This document shows positions 50,415 through 58,428 of a stretch of DNA of 64,000 bases, piece after piece. The stretch is from an uncultured Prevotella sp. Its GTDB lineage: Bacteria; Bacteroidota; Bacteroidia; Bacteroidales; Bacteroidaceae. The position numbers and the translations under genes are program-made. The notes under the pieces were generated by a model that saw only the letters and a program-made list of their open reading frames with translations, had not been told where the DNA came from and did not search any database. How positions within the stretch are numbered: position 1 is the stretch's first letter; each line of letters begins with the position of its first letter. The stretch lies in assembly GCA_937898715.1 (NCBI GenBank), contig CALEKA010000058.1, positions 1-64,000 of the forward strand, written 5' to 3'.

Positions 50415-51377
50415 ATGTCTACATCACCGCGCACACACCATATACTCTTAGGCGTAGAAGCCTGCACGCTGCTCTATACGCTTTTCACCTCCGTGCTAAT
50501 CCTCCTCTTCTGGCAGCGCATGAATGCTCCACAGCAGTTGCTCGAGGGTCGCGCCTTCGTGTTAGTGGTCACGGCAGTGCTATGGGGCTTCAGCCGATTG
50601 CGCCCCAATAAGTACATCTTATTGTTGCGCTACATCTTTCCGCTCACGCTCTTAGGCTATTGGTATCCCGACACGTATGAGTTTTGTCAGTTGTTTCCCA
50701 ATCTCGACCATGTGTTCGCAGCAGCCGATGCCGCCCTCTTCGGGTGTCAACCCTCTATCACGTTTGCTCAGTGGTTGCCTCAGAAGCTTTGGAGCGAACT
50801 CTTCCATATGGGCTATTTTGCCTACTATCCGCTCATAGCTCTCACTGTGCTTGCTCCGCTTTTTGGCAGAAAAGAGCAATTTTCGCGTACGGCATACGTC
50901 GTGCTCGCCAGCTTCTTTCTCTATTACTTGATCTATCTCTTCCTGCCCGTGGCAGGACCGCAATATTACTTCCATGCCGTGGGACAAGAAGTGATTCAGA
51001 GCGGTCACTTTCCCCATCTGGGCGACTACTTCCGCTATCATACAGAACTCGCTATCTCGCCGGGTCCCGATGGATTCTTCCGCAATCTGGTAGAAGCCAC
51101 ACAGCAGTCGGGCGAACGTCCTACAGCGGCCTTCCCATCGAGCCATGTGGGTATGAGCACCGTGCTCATGCTGCTGCTTTGGCGTGGTCGACGTGCGCTC
51201 TTCTTCTGCGCACTGCCGTTCTACTTCTTCCTGTGCTGTGCCACCGTCTACATCCAGGCTCACTACTTGGTCGACGTCTTTGGTGGACTCGTCACAGCCG
51301 TCGTATTTTATGCTTTCACCAACTGGCTCTTCGACCGCTACGCAATGTGGCTTCAGCGTTATGATCAGAAACCATAA
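50415..51377 (+). CDS. PAP2-family phosphatase/transferase
   Basis: A 320-residue inner-membrane protein with about seven membrane segments. Conserved motifs of the PAP2/acid phosphatase fold are AFPSSHVGMSTVLM (Ser-His catalytic dyad part) and AHYLVDVFGGLVTAVV (second conserved His). Roles in the family range from dephosphorylating lipid phosphates to head-group transfer to ceramide (PAP2_3-type). No further specificity is visible. The ATG at 50415 is 106 bases after the epimerase stop. Downstream, an AAGTATT repeat marks the 3' end. Confidence 0.88.
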   Translation: MSTSPRTHHILLGVEACTLLYTLFTSVLILLFWQRMNAPQQLLEGRAFVLVVTAVLWGFSRLRPNKYILLLRYIFPLTLLGYWYPDTYEFCQLFPNLDHVFAAADAALFGCQPSITFAQWLPQKLWSELFHMGYFAYYPLIALTVLAPLFGRKEQFSRTAYVVLASFFLYYLIYLFLPVAGPQYYFHAVGQEVIQSGHFPHLGDYFRYHTELAISPGPDGFFRNLVEATQQSGERPTAAFPSSHVGMSTVLMLLLWRGRRALFFCALPFYFFLCCATVYIQAHYLVDVFGGLVTAVVFYAFTNWLFDRYAMWLQRYDQKP

Positions 51378-51383
51378 CATAAT

Positions 51384-51455
51384 AAAGTATTAAGTATAAA
51401 GTATTAAGTATTACATTCTCGTGGAATGTACGATAATAAGTAATACATTATTGCT
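51384..51455. repeat. AAGTATT repeat after the PAP2 gene
   Basis: AAGTATTAAGTATAAAGTATT and AAGTATTACATTCTCG, then a second block (AATAAGTAATACATTA). Confidence 0.85.
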
Positions 51456-51486
51456 TTAACATCGAAATTTCTAACAACATACGAAC

Positions 51487-52899
51487 ATGATAAAACCCTT
51501 ACTTACCTTACTCCTCTGCGCGTCGGCCATAGTCATGAACGCCCAGACCTCGACTTCGGTGGGCAAAGGCGGCATTACAGCCGACATGCTGCAGCAGATG
51601 CGCAAAGCGCATCCCACTACCACTGCCGACCGCGCGCTGCGCAATGCCTTAGCTGGCACAAGCATCAATCAACTCGCTACGCAAGCCAACAATCCCGATG
51701 CCACCGACCGCCACTTCAGCAACGAGGTGCCCTCGAAGGGTATCACCGACCAAAAGAGTTCGGGGCGCTGCTGGCTCTTCACGGGGCTCAACGTGATGCG
51801 TGCTCAGATGATAAAGCAGTACGGACTGGGCGATTTCCAATTCTCGCAGAGCTACTGCTTCTTCTACGATCAGCTGGAGAAGTCGAACCTCTTCCTGCAA
51901 GCCGTGATAGACAATGCGAAGAAGCCTATGAGCGATCAGCTCAACGATTGGCTCTTCAAGAATCCGCTATCCGATGGTGGAACGTTCTGCGGCGTGATCG
52001 ATGTGGTGAGCAAGTATGGCCTTGTGCCTGCCGACGTAATGCCCGAATCGTACAATGCCAACAACACTTCGCGCATGGCAAGCATCCTCAGCCTCAAGCT
52101 TCGCGAATATGGCCTTACTCTGCGTAAACTCTCTGCTGCAGGTAAGAAGACTGCCGACCTTGAGAAGAAGAAAGTAGAGATGCTCGGCACCATCTATCAC
52201 ATCCTGACCATCTGTCTGGGCGAACCTGTGCAGCAATTTACGTGGACCCTGCGCGATGCCAGTGGCAAGGCTCTGGGCGAGACGAAGACCTACACTCCGC
52301 AAGATTTTTATAAGCAATACGTGGGCAAGGATTTGAAGAACACTTACGTGATGGTGATGAACGACCCCTCGCGTCCGTATCATAAGACCTACACCATCGA
52401 CATGGACCGCCACTCTTACGACGGCATGCAGTGGACCTACCTCAACCTTCCTATGGACGAGATCAAGCCCTTGGCAATAGCTTCTATTAAGGACAGCACG
52501 ATGATGTACTTCTCATGCGATGTGGGCAAGTATCTCGACTCCAAGACGGGTGTACTCTCGCTGAAGAACTACGACTATCAATCGCTCTTCGATACGCAGT
52601 TTCCTATGAACAAAGCAGAGCGCATTCAGACCTTCGCATCGGCTTCGAGCCATGCCATGACGCTCATGGCGGTCGACCTCGATGCGCAGGGTAAGCCCAC
52701 AAAATGGATGGTGGAGAATTCTTGGGGTGCATCCTCGGGCTATAATGGCCACTTGATTATGACCGACGAATGGTTTGACGAATACATGTTCCGCCTCGTG
52801 GTGGACAAGAAATATGTGCCCGCTCAGACTCTCGAACTCCTCAAGCAGACGCCCACAAAGCTCCCCGCTTGGGATCCTCTATTCGCTGGCGAAGAGTAA
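51487..52899 (+). CDS. pepC: Secreted C1-family aminopeptidase (PepC/bleomycin hydrolase-like)
   Basis: A papain-fold cysteine peptidase (470 aa). Cytoplasmic relatives have no signal, but here MIKPLLTLLLCASAIVMNAQ is a signal peptide, so export is expected. The catalytic Cys is in SSGRCWLFTGLNVMRAQM near residue 98, the His in SSHAMTLMAVDLDA and the Asn in WMVENSWGASSGYNGHLIMT. The C-terminal self-processing tail is short (DPLFAGEE). It probably trims N-terminal residues of peptides in the periplasm or outside. It stands alone and is not linked to T9SS, since no C-terminal sorting domain is seen. Confidence 0.94.
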   Translation: MIKPLLTLLLCASAIVMNAQTSTSVGKGGITADMLQQMRKAHPTTTADRALRNALAGTSINQLATQANNPDATDRHFSNEVPSKGITDQKSSGRCWLFTGLNVMRAQMIKQYGLGDFQFSQSYCFFYDQLEKSNLFLQAVIDNAKKPMSDQLNDWLFKNPLSDGGTFCGVIDVVSKYGLVPADVMPESYNANNTSRMASILSLKLREYGLTLRKLSAAGKKTADLEKKKVEMLGTIYHILTICLGEPVQQFTWTLRDASGKALGETKTYTPQDFYKQYVGKDLKNTYVMVMNDPSRPYHKTYTIDMDRHSYDGMQWTYLNLPMDEIKPLAIASIKDSTMMYFSCDVGKYLDSKTGVLSLKNYDYQSLFDTQFPMNKAERIQTFASASSHAMTLMAVDLDAQGKPTKWMVENSWGASSGYNGHLIMTDEWFDEYMFRLVVDKKYVPAQTLELLKQTPTKLPAWDPLFAGEE

Positions 52900-52992
52900 A
52901 CATTACCTATCTCTGCTAAGAGAATAAGCCACAAAAGCGAAGAAAAATAGAAAAAAAGCACCATATCGCTTGCTCATATTGTCAGAAAAGCG

Positions 52993-53000
52993 TACTTTTG
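52993..53000 (+). promoter_or_regulatory. -7 promoter box (TACTTTTG) of tRNA-Pro
   Basis: TACTTTTG followed by CAC, 11 bases before the first base of the tRNA. Confidence 0.6.
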
Positions 53001-53011
53001 CACTCGCAATT

Positions 53012-53086
53012 CGGGGTGTAGCTCAGCCCGGTTAGAGTACGCGTCTGGGGGGCGTGTGGTCGCTGGTTCGAATCCAGTCACCCCGA
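53012..53086 (+). tRNA. tRNA-Pro(GGG)
   Basis: The acceptor arms CGGGGTG and CACCCCG pair perfectly. The anticodon stem CGCGT/GCGTG holds loop CTGGGGG with anticodon GGG, and the T-loop is TTCGAAT. The discriminator is A at 53086 and CCA is not encoded. A -7 box is directly upstream and a 14-bp terminator hairpin downstream. Confidence 0.95.
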
Positions 53087-53096
53087 CTGAATTGTA

Positions 53097-53132
53097 AAGC
53101 CGCAAACTATTCACGTAGTTTGCGGCTTTTTC
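53097..53132 (+). terminator. Terminator of tRNA-Pro
   Basis: AAAGCCGCAAACTA (53097-53110) pairs with TAGTTTGCGGCTTT (53116-53129), a perfect 14-bp stem, followed by Ts. Confidence 0.95.
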
Positions 53133-53166
53133 TGTAACATTTAGTGAATAACTCCGCAAGAAAAGT

Positions 53167-53174
53167 TAACTTTG
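53167..53174 (+). promoter_or_regulatory. -7 promoter box (TAACTTTG) of the btuB leader
   Basis: TAACTTTG followed by CACC, immediately before the cobalamin riboswitch. Confidence 0.65.
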
Positions 53175-53179
53175 CACCC

Positions 53180-53350
53180 GCAACGGATTAGGGAAACGAG
53201 TGAGAGTCTCGTGCAGTCCCGCTGCTGTATGTCCCATCCAAACGTTGCCGCTCACAATTGGCCACTGTTTCGGAACGCCCATTCATCACGATTCTGAAGC
53301 GGGAAGGCGAGTGGCAAAGGGGAAAAGCCAGAATACCTGCCGTTGCCAGG
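53180..53350 (+). ncRNA. Cobalamin riboswitch
   Basis: The conserved B12 box is present as AGCCAGAATACCTGCCG around 53327-53343, close to the AGCCAGnAGACCTGCC consensus. Upstream landmarks also fit: GGGAAACGAGTGAGAGTC, GTCCCGCTGCTGTATG and GCGGGAAGGCGAGTGGC. It lies in the long leader (about 325 bases from the -7 box) of btuB. Binding of adenosylcobalamin or another cobalamin would be expected to reduce btuB-btuG expression. The ends are approximate. Confidence 0.9.
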
Positions 53351-53499
53351 CATGCCTATAAATATTAATATAAGGAATGCTGGAGCCGTTTGTCTGTTCC
53401 CGAGGAGGAAAGGCAAACATCCATGTAAGGAGAACAACAGCGTGGAGCAAAAGCTTCGACTTCGTAATCTCCGAACTCTAAAAATAACTTACAACTCTT

Positions 53500-55464
53500 A
53501 TGTTGCTGTTCGTTGCTATGCTGCTTGGCGTAGCCGCTCACCCCACTACACCCGATACGCTGGGTACTGCCGAAGTCACAGCCGCAAGGCGCGTGGCAGG
53601 CATCAGCACACCCGTATCCGTGCAACGGATTGACTCCGCAGCCTTCACCATGCGCGGCATTACCGACATGGGCGATGCGCTGAGGCGCTTCTCAGGCGTC
53701 AACCTCCGCGACTATGGCGGAGCGGGCGGACTCAAGACCGTGAGCGTACGTGGGCTTGGTGCCGGACATACCGCCGTAAGCTACGACGGACTCTGCGTCA
53801 GCGATAGCCGACAGGGCGAGATCGACCTGGGGCAGTTTGCGGTAGAGAATCTCGGCAGTATCGAACTGCAGGTGCTCGACCAAGCGGCCCTGCTCTGTCC
53901 CGTGCGCCAACTCGCATCGGCCGTAGTAAGCCTCTCCACGAGAGGCACGATGCCTGCCGACCGCCGATGGCACGGCACGCTTGAGGGGCAGCAAGGAGCC
54001 TTTGGCATGTGGTCGCCCTGCGTGGGGCTGAGCAAGAGGGTGAGAGAGCGAAGCTATGTGGGCATGCAGGCTCGCTACTTCTTTGCCGACAACGACTATC
54101 CTTTCACCGTAATCAATGGTAGTGCCACCACCCACTGGAAGCGTGAGAATAGCCGCATGCAGAGCGTCACCTCCGAACTCAACTGGACGCTACTTACGGG
54201 TAAGAGCGGAAGCATTCGGTCGAAAGTATATTTCCACCACAACTATCGTCACCTGCCCGGCATGGTCCACTACTACGTGAATGGCAGCAACGAGCGCTTG
54301 CTCGAACAGACCGCCTTCGCCCAGAGCCGATGGCAGCAGCGGTGGGGACGGTGGGAAGCATTCGTTGCCGGTAAGTACAACTGGCAGACGAGCCAATACT
54401 CCGACGTCGGTGCGGGCTATCCCGGCGGCCACCTTGACCAGAACTATTGGCAACGCGAGGCCTACCTCACAATGGGCGCGTCCTACGACGTGCTCCCATG
54501 GTTTCGAGCAGCCTATGCTACCGACTATGCGCACGCTTCGCTCAATAGCAACCTCCGCACCGACAACCACGTGAATCGCGACTCGTGGCTGCAAAGCCTC
54601 TCGCTACAGCTCCATACCAACCGCGTGCAACTCACCGCGCGAGCCCAGATGCACAGCTATTGGAATCAGACCGAGGGTGGAGCCTCCTCAGCTCGCGATG
54701 CACAGCGCTTGTTGCCCTCAGTCACGGCATCGGTACTGGTGCTCCGCAACCCATTTGCGCTCTACGTGCGTGGCGGCTACAAGGAGTCCTTCCGTATGCC
54801 CACATTCACCGAGAGCTACTATTACCATCAAGGCTCCACCAATCTTAAGCCCGAACTCACGCGCCAACTTTCTCTCGGCCTTACGCTTCGGTCGGCTCCC
54901 GCCCCTTGGCTTCCCTTGCTTGCGCTCACAGCCGATGGCTACTACAACCGCGTGAGAGATCGCATTGTGAGCATCCCCATCAACCTCTTTCTTTGGAAGA
55001 CCGCCAATCTGGGCGATGTGCGCACCGCAGGGATCGATCTCACGCTCCAGTCGATCTTCAAGCCAGCACAGCGCCATAGCATATTGCTCAGTGCCAACTA
55101 TTCCCTCACCCATTGCACCGACCACACCTCGCCCAGCTCCAGCAGTTGGCACAAACAGTTGGCATATACCCCCGTGCATAGCGGCAGCGTATCGCTGACG
55201 TGGGACGATCCTTGGCTATCTCTCGTGGTGCACGGCACCTACGCCTCCAAGCGTTGGAACACCCACAATCATCTGCCCACCACCGACCTGCCCGCCTACA
55301 GCGAATGGGGCATGGCAGCCTACCATACGTTTGCCTTGCGCCGTGGACAGACGCTCACGCTCCGAGCTGACCTGCAAAACGCTTTCGATGAGCGCTACGA
55401 AGTGATACGCCGTTACCCCATGCCCGGAAGAGCCTATAAGCTAAGTCTGAAATATCAATTTTAA
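53500..55464 (+). CDS. btuB: TonB-dependent cobalamin receptor BtuB
   Basis: An outer-membrane TonB-dependent transporter (654 aa). The start at 53500 gives a short signal MLLFVAMLLGVAAH, then a TonB-box-like DTLGTAEVTAARR and the plug (GITDMGDALRRFSGVNLRDY, VSVRGLGAGHTAVSYDGL). The barrel ends with the usual C-terminal LQNAFDERYEVIRRYPMPG ... KYQF pattern. The cobalamin assignment rests on the riboswitch in its leader and the BtuG-like gene immediately downstream; without these it would be a generic TonB receptor. TonB, ExbB and ExbD are not in this window. Confidence 0.92.
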   Translation: MLLFVAMLLGVAAHPTTPDTLGTAEVTAARRVAGISTPVSVQRIDSAAFTMRGITDMGDALRRFSGVNLRDYGGAGGLKTVSVRGLGAGHTAVSYDGLCVSDSRQGEIDLGQFAVENLGSIELQVLDQAALLCPVRQLASAVVSLSTRGTMPADRRWHGTLEGQQGAFGMWSPCVGLSKRVRERSYVGMQARYFFADNDYPFTVINGSATTHWKRENSRMQSVTSELNWTLLTGKSGSIRSKVYFHHNYRHLPGMVHYYVNGSNERLLEQTAFAQSRWQQRWGRWEAFVAGKYNWQTSQYSDVGAGYPGGHLDQNYWQREAYLTMGASYDVLPWFRAAYATDYAHASLNSNLRTDNHVNRDSWLQSLSLQLHTNRVQLTARAQMHSYWNQTEGGASSARDAQRLLPSVTASVLVLRNPFALYVRGGYKESFRMPTFTESYYYHQGSTNLKPELTRQLSLGLTLRSAPAPWLPLLALTADGYYNRVRDRIVSIPINLFLWKTANLGDVRTAGIDLTLQSIFKPAQRHSILLSANYSLTHCTDHTSPSSSSWHKQLAYTPVHSGSVSLTWDDPWLSLVVHGTYASKRWNTHNHLPTTDLPAYSEWGMAAYHTFALRRGQTLTLRADLQNAFDERYEVIRRYPMPGRAYKLSLKYQF

Positions 55465-55497
55465 TCATCTCATATATATAAAAACGTTACAGCAGTT

Positions 55498-56679
55498 ATG
55501 AACATTACCCAATCACTGAAGTTGGCAGCCCTTGCGCTGCTCGTCACCGTGGGATTCACCGCTTGTTCGGAAGACGATCCTACTCCCACTCCCGATCCCA
55601 CTCCCGATCCCGTAGCTCCCGCGCGTGGAGAAGGTGGTTTCTTCGTGCTCTGTCAGGGCAACCAAGGCCAGCTCGATGGCACCTTGGACTACTTTAGCAC
55701 CGACGACCAAAGCAACCGCGTACCGAACATATTCACTTTTGTCAACGACAAGAGCCTTGGCGATACACCCCAGCGCCCCGTGCTCTACGGCTCAAAGCTT
55801 TATATCCCCATGTTTACGGAGAAGAAAGTATGGGTAGTAGATACTAAGACCATGCAGGTAGTGGCAGAAGTGGCTAAGCCCAATGCCAACGCAGGCGATG
55901 CTTCAGAAGGCCCCGAAGCCGTATGTGGCGACCAGGGCTACGTATACATAGCCTACAACGATGGCACCGTGACGCGTATGGACACCACCGCCTACGAGCA
56001 GTCTGCTCCTATCCAAGTAGGTCCCAACCCCACCGATATCGCAGCCTACGAAGGCAAGGTCTACGTGTCTATCAGCGATGGCTACAACTATGCTAATGGC
56101 TATCAAAACGGCTTCAAGGTGGTCAAGATTGATGGCGCTACTTATACCGTTGAGAAGTCTATCACCGTGGGCATGAACCCCGGACAGCTGGCCATCGACA
56201 ATCAAGGCAACGTGTTCGTAGTATGCCGTGGCGACTACGGCGCAACACCCTCTGCCGTATGGGCCATCACCTCTGCCGACGAAGCATCCGAACTGGGCGA
56301 AGGCAGCATGATAGCCATCGACAATCAGAACCGCACATCGCGCGCTACGGGCAGTGTATCTCCGCTCTACGTGCTCAACGTATCGACCGACTACAGCAAC
56401 TGGCCCTCGGTGACCAACGTCATCAAGAGCTACGTGTACAACTCCCTCACGCGTGAGAAGGTCTCTGAGAATTTCCTCGACGCCAACAACTTGCCCATCA
56501 ATCCTACGGGCATCATGGATATCAATCCCTCTACGGGCGAGATCTACATCTGCTCCGACTCTTCGACCGGATCTGATGCCTACACCACTGATGGTAAGAT
56601 CTATATCTACAGCGCTAATGGTCAGTTCAAAAAATCCCTCACCACCGGCGTTCACCCCTATGGCGTAGTATTTAGATAA
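55498..56679 (+). CDS. btuG: Surface cobalamin-binding lipoprotein BtuG
   Basis: A 393-residue surface lipoprotein (signal and lipobox ALLVTVGFTACSE, Cys near 23, followed by a PTPDPTPDP spacer). The body is a beta-propeller of the YncE/DUF5074 type, with repeated blades such as KVWVVDTKTMQVVAEVAK, GYVYIAYNDGTVTRMDTTAY and NPTDIAAYEGKVYVSI. In Bacteroides, BtuG of this type caps BtuB and binds cobalamin very tightly. It lies 33 bases after btuB, so both are expected to be under the riboswitch. Assignment as BtuG is from fold plus position; a plain YncE propeller is the alternative. Confidence 0.88.
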   Translation: MNITQSLKLAALALLVTVGFTACSEDDPTPTPDPTPDPVAPARGEGGFFVLCQGNQGQLDGTLDYFSTDDQSNRVPNIFTFVNDKSLGDTPQRPVLYGSKLYIPMFTEKKVWVVDTKTMQVVAEVAKPNANAGDASEGPEAVCGDQGYVYIAYNDGTVTRMDTTAYEQSAPIQVGPNPTDIAAYEGKVYVSISDGYNYANGYQNGFKVVKIDGATYTVEKSITVGMNPGQLAIDNQGNVFVVCRGDYGATPSAVWAITSADEASELGEGSMIAIDNQNRTSRATGSVSPLYVLNVSTDYSNWPSVTNVIKSYVYNSLTREKVSENFLDANNLPINPTGIMDINPSTGEIYICSDSSTGSDAYTTDGKIYIYSANGQFKKSLTTGVHPYGVVFR

Positions 56680-56700
56680 ACGCTTTCCCTCCCCCCCTCT

Positions 56701-56797
56701 ACGTTTCGGGATAAGCCCGAAACGATATAAAATAGAAGTTCCGAGATATGTGCTCTTATCGCATGATGTGTAGGTGCCTATATCTCGGGACTTTTCG
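56701..56797. terminator. Two hairpins after btuG
   Basis: The first stem is CGTTTCGGG/CCCGAAACG at 56702-56724. The second pairs 56737-56750 (AAGTTCCGAGATAT) with 56780-56793 and ends in CTTTTCG. They could terminate the btuB-btuG transcript. Confidence 0.8.
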
Positions 56798-56852
56798 TTG
56801 CTGAGCAGCCTCCTTACTCTGTATCAAAGCCGTTTAGCAACTCAGGCAAGGT

Positions 56853-57965
56853 TTATGATTCTACCAAGGTGTAACTAGTACTTCGTCCCCTCTCGGCGGT
56901 AGGTTGTAAGATGCCTTTTTTGATAAGGTCGTTGATGTCGCGTGTGGCGGTGTCTTGCGAGCAGTGGTTTATTTTGTACCACTTTGATGAAGTGAGTTTC
57001 CCCTCAAAACCATCAAAGAGCATGTTGACAATCTTGCGTTGCCTATCGTTGATAGCGGTGATGTGGTGCTTTTGCCAAAATTGTAACTTGCGCACCACGT
57101 TCTCCGTTTTTAGGAGTGAGGATTGAATAGCTTGTTCGAGTGTTTGTAAGAACCATGCAATCCATTGCGTGACATCGCTGTCGGTATGTTGTGCATGCTC
57201 CAATTCCTCATAGTAAGCTTTGCGATGGGTCAAAATTTCTGTGGACAGACTGTAGTATCGTTGTGAAGTTTGGTCGGCTCTCGAAAGTAATAGCTCGGTA
57301 AGAGTACGGCATATACGTCCGTTGCCATCATCAAAGGGGTGTATGCTCACAAACCATAGATGAGCGATAGCAGCCTTAATCACGGGGTCGAGAGGTTGAG
57401 TCGTATTTATCCATCTTATAAACTGCTGCATCATATTTGGTATATCGTGACTTGGGGGAGCCTCGTAATGCACAATCTCTTTTCCCATAGCACCCGATAC
57501 TACTTGCATGGGATCCTCTCCTTGCCGCCATTGTCCGACATCAATCTTGTAAAGTCCACTTCTTCCAGTAGGGAATAGGGCTGCGTGCCATGCAAAAAGG
57601 CGCTCGCTGCTAAGAGGCTTTTGGTAATGACTGATGGCATCTATCATGACTTCCACCACGCCTTCAATATAGTGATCCATAGTGGTCAATCCTTCGTACT
57701 TCAAGCCGAGTTGTTTAGCCACTGACGAACGAACGCTATCACGATTAAGATTTTCACCCTCTATCTTTGCAGAGTGGATAATTTCTTGCGATACAGCGTC
57801 AAGCATAGATTCGCTTTTTGCCTCAAGTCCAAACATCGACACTCTGCCCAATAATTGCCCACGCAGCATATTCACTTTGGCCAATGATTGGCTAATAGCA
57901 GTGTTGTCCCATGTGAAGTGGGTCCAATTGGGCCTTTGCCAAATATATGTATGAGTGCTTATCAT
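56853..57965 (-). CDS. Fic-family AMP-transferase with N-terminal inhibitory motif
   Basis: A 370-residue protein with the DUF4172-type N-terminal segment (WQRPNWTHFTWDN) and the Fic motif HPFDDGNGRICR near residue 215; the active-site His would transfer AMP from ATP to a protein hydroxyl. The motif SAKIEGE near residue 68 fits the [S/T]xxxE[G/N] inhibitory helix of class II (N-terminal) Fic proteins, so activity is probably self-inhibited until the helix moves. The C-terminus looks winged-helix-like (KIVNMLFDGFEGKLTSSKWYK). Its promoter lies downstream of a cluster of inverted repeats that may be an operator. The target is unknown. Confidence 0.9.
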   Translation of the reverse strand: MISTHTYIWQRPNWTHFTWDNTAISQSLAKVNMLRGQLLGRVSMFGLEAKSESMLDAVSQEIIHSAKIEGENLNRDSVRSSVAKQLGLKYEGLTTMDHYIEGVVEVMIDAISHYQKPLSSERLFAWHAALFPTGRSGLYKIDVGQWRQGEDPMQVVSGAMGKEIVHYEAPPSHDIPNMMQQFIRWINTTQPLDPVIKAAIAHLWFVSIHPFDDGNGRICRTLTELLLSRADQTSQRYYSLSTEILTHRKAYYEELEHAQHTDSDVTQWIAWFLQTLEQAIQSSLLKTENVVRKLQFWQKHHITAINDRQRKIVNMLFDGFEGKLTSSKWYKINHCSQDTATRDINDLIKKGILQPTAERGRSTSYTLVES

Positions 57966-58003
57966 GTTGCTTCCGTGTTGAGTAGTTTACTTCTTTCTGG
58001 GTG

Positions 58004-58011
58004 CAAATATA
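58004..58011 (-). promoter_or_regulatory. -7 promoter box of the Fic gene (TATATTTG)
   Basis: Read on the minus strand this is TATATTTG followed by CACC, about 39 bases before the Fic ATG. Confidence 0.55.
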
Positions 58012-58030
58012 GCTTTTAAAAGAATAAAAC

Positions 58031-58081
58031 CGCGCATTTTGCGGAGATTATAAGGCTTATTCTCCGCAAAATGTGCGGAGA
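58031..58081. repeat. Three-half-site inverted repeat upstream of the Fic promoter
   Basis: CGCGCATTTTGCGGAGA (58031-58047) is complementary, with one mismatch, to 58061-58077, and TCTCCGC/GCGGAGA pairs again at 58061-58081. This overlaps the expected -33 region of the Fic gene, as an operator would. Confidence 0.75.
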
Positions 58082-58153
58082 ATAAACTAACGAAAGCTTG
58101 CCGTAGGGGTGTGAAAGGGGGCTTGTGCTGCTTCCATCGAATAATCCATCTCC

Positions 58154-58209
58154 GCACCCAACAAGTTCGGAAAAGTGTCAGTTTTGACACAAATCGGAAG
58201 TTGTTAGTG
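58154..58209. repeat. Copy 1 of a 56-bp direct repeat
   Basis: Begins GCACCCAACAAGTTCGGAAA and contains a GTGTCA/TGACAC hairpin core; nearly identical to 58367-58422, which overlaps the promoter and the leader of the ATPase gene. Confidence 0.9.
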
Positions 58210-58269
58210 CCATTCGGTGGGTGTTGAGGCTTTTTTAGAATGAAAAGTTCTACCGCTAATAGCTCCCCC

Positions 58270-58308
58270 TATATATCGTCGTCCGTGAAGCCATCTCACG
58301 TCGTGAAT
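58270..58308. repeat. Left 39-bp direct repeat of ATPase cassette 2
   Basis: Identical over 39 bases to 59770-59808, in direct orientation (TATATATCGTCGTCCGTGAA and onward). The two copies bracket the ATPase gene at 58429-59745. Confidence 0.95.
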
Positions 58309-58337
58309 TTTTCTGTGAAAATGCATATTCCAATAGC

Positions 58338-58367
58338 TTGCTATTTCCCCTGAAAAATCTACCTTTG
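58338..58367 (+). promoter_or_regulatory. Promoter of the second ATPase gene
   Basis: TTG at 58338-58340, 19 bases, TACCTTTG at 58360-58367. The -7 box is 61 bases before the ATG at 58429. Confidence 0.65.
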
Positions 58368-58422
58368 CACCCAACAAGTTCGGAAAAGTGTTAGTTTTGG
58401 CACAAATCGGAAGTTATTAGTG
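58367..58422. repeat. Copy 2 of the 56-bp direct repeat
   Basis: Starts inside the -7 box and ends six bases before the ATPase ATG, so it would form most of the 5' untranslated region. Confidence 0.9.
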
Positions 58423-58428
58423 TATGTT

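Noticed and set aside
53343..53633. An alternative frame overlapping the riboswitch and the btuB start.
   Set aside because: It runs through the conserved riboswitch B12 box and against the clear BtuB plug sequence.
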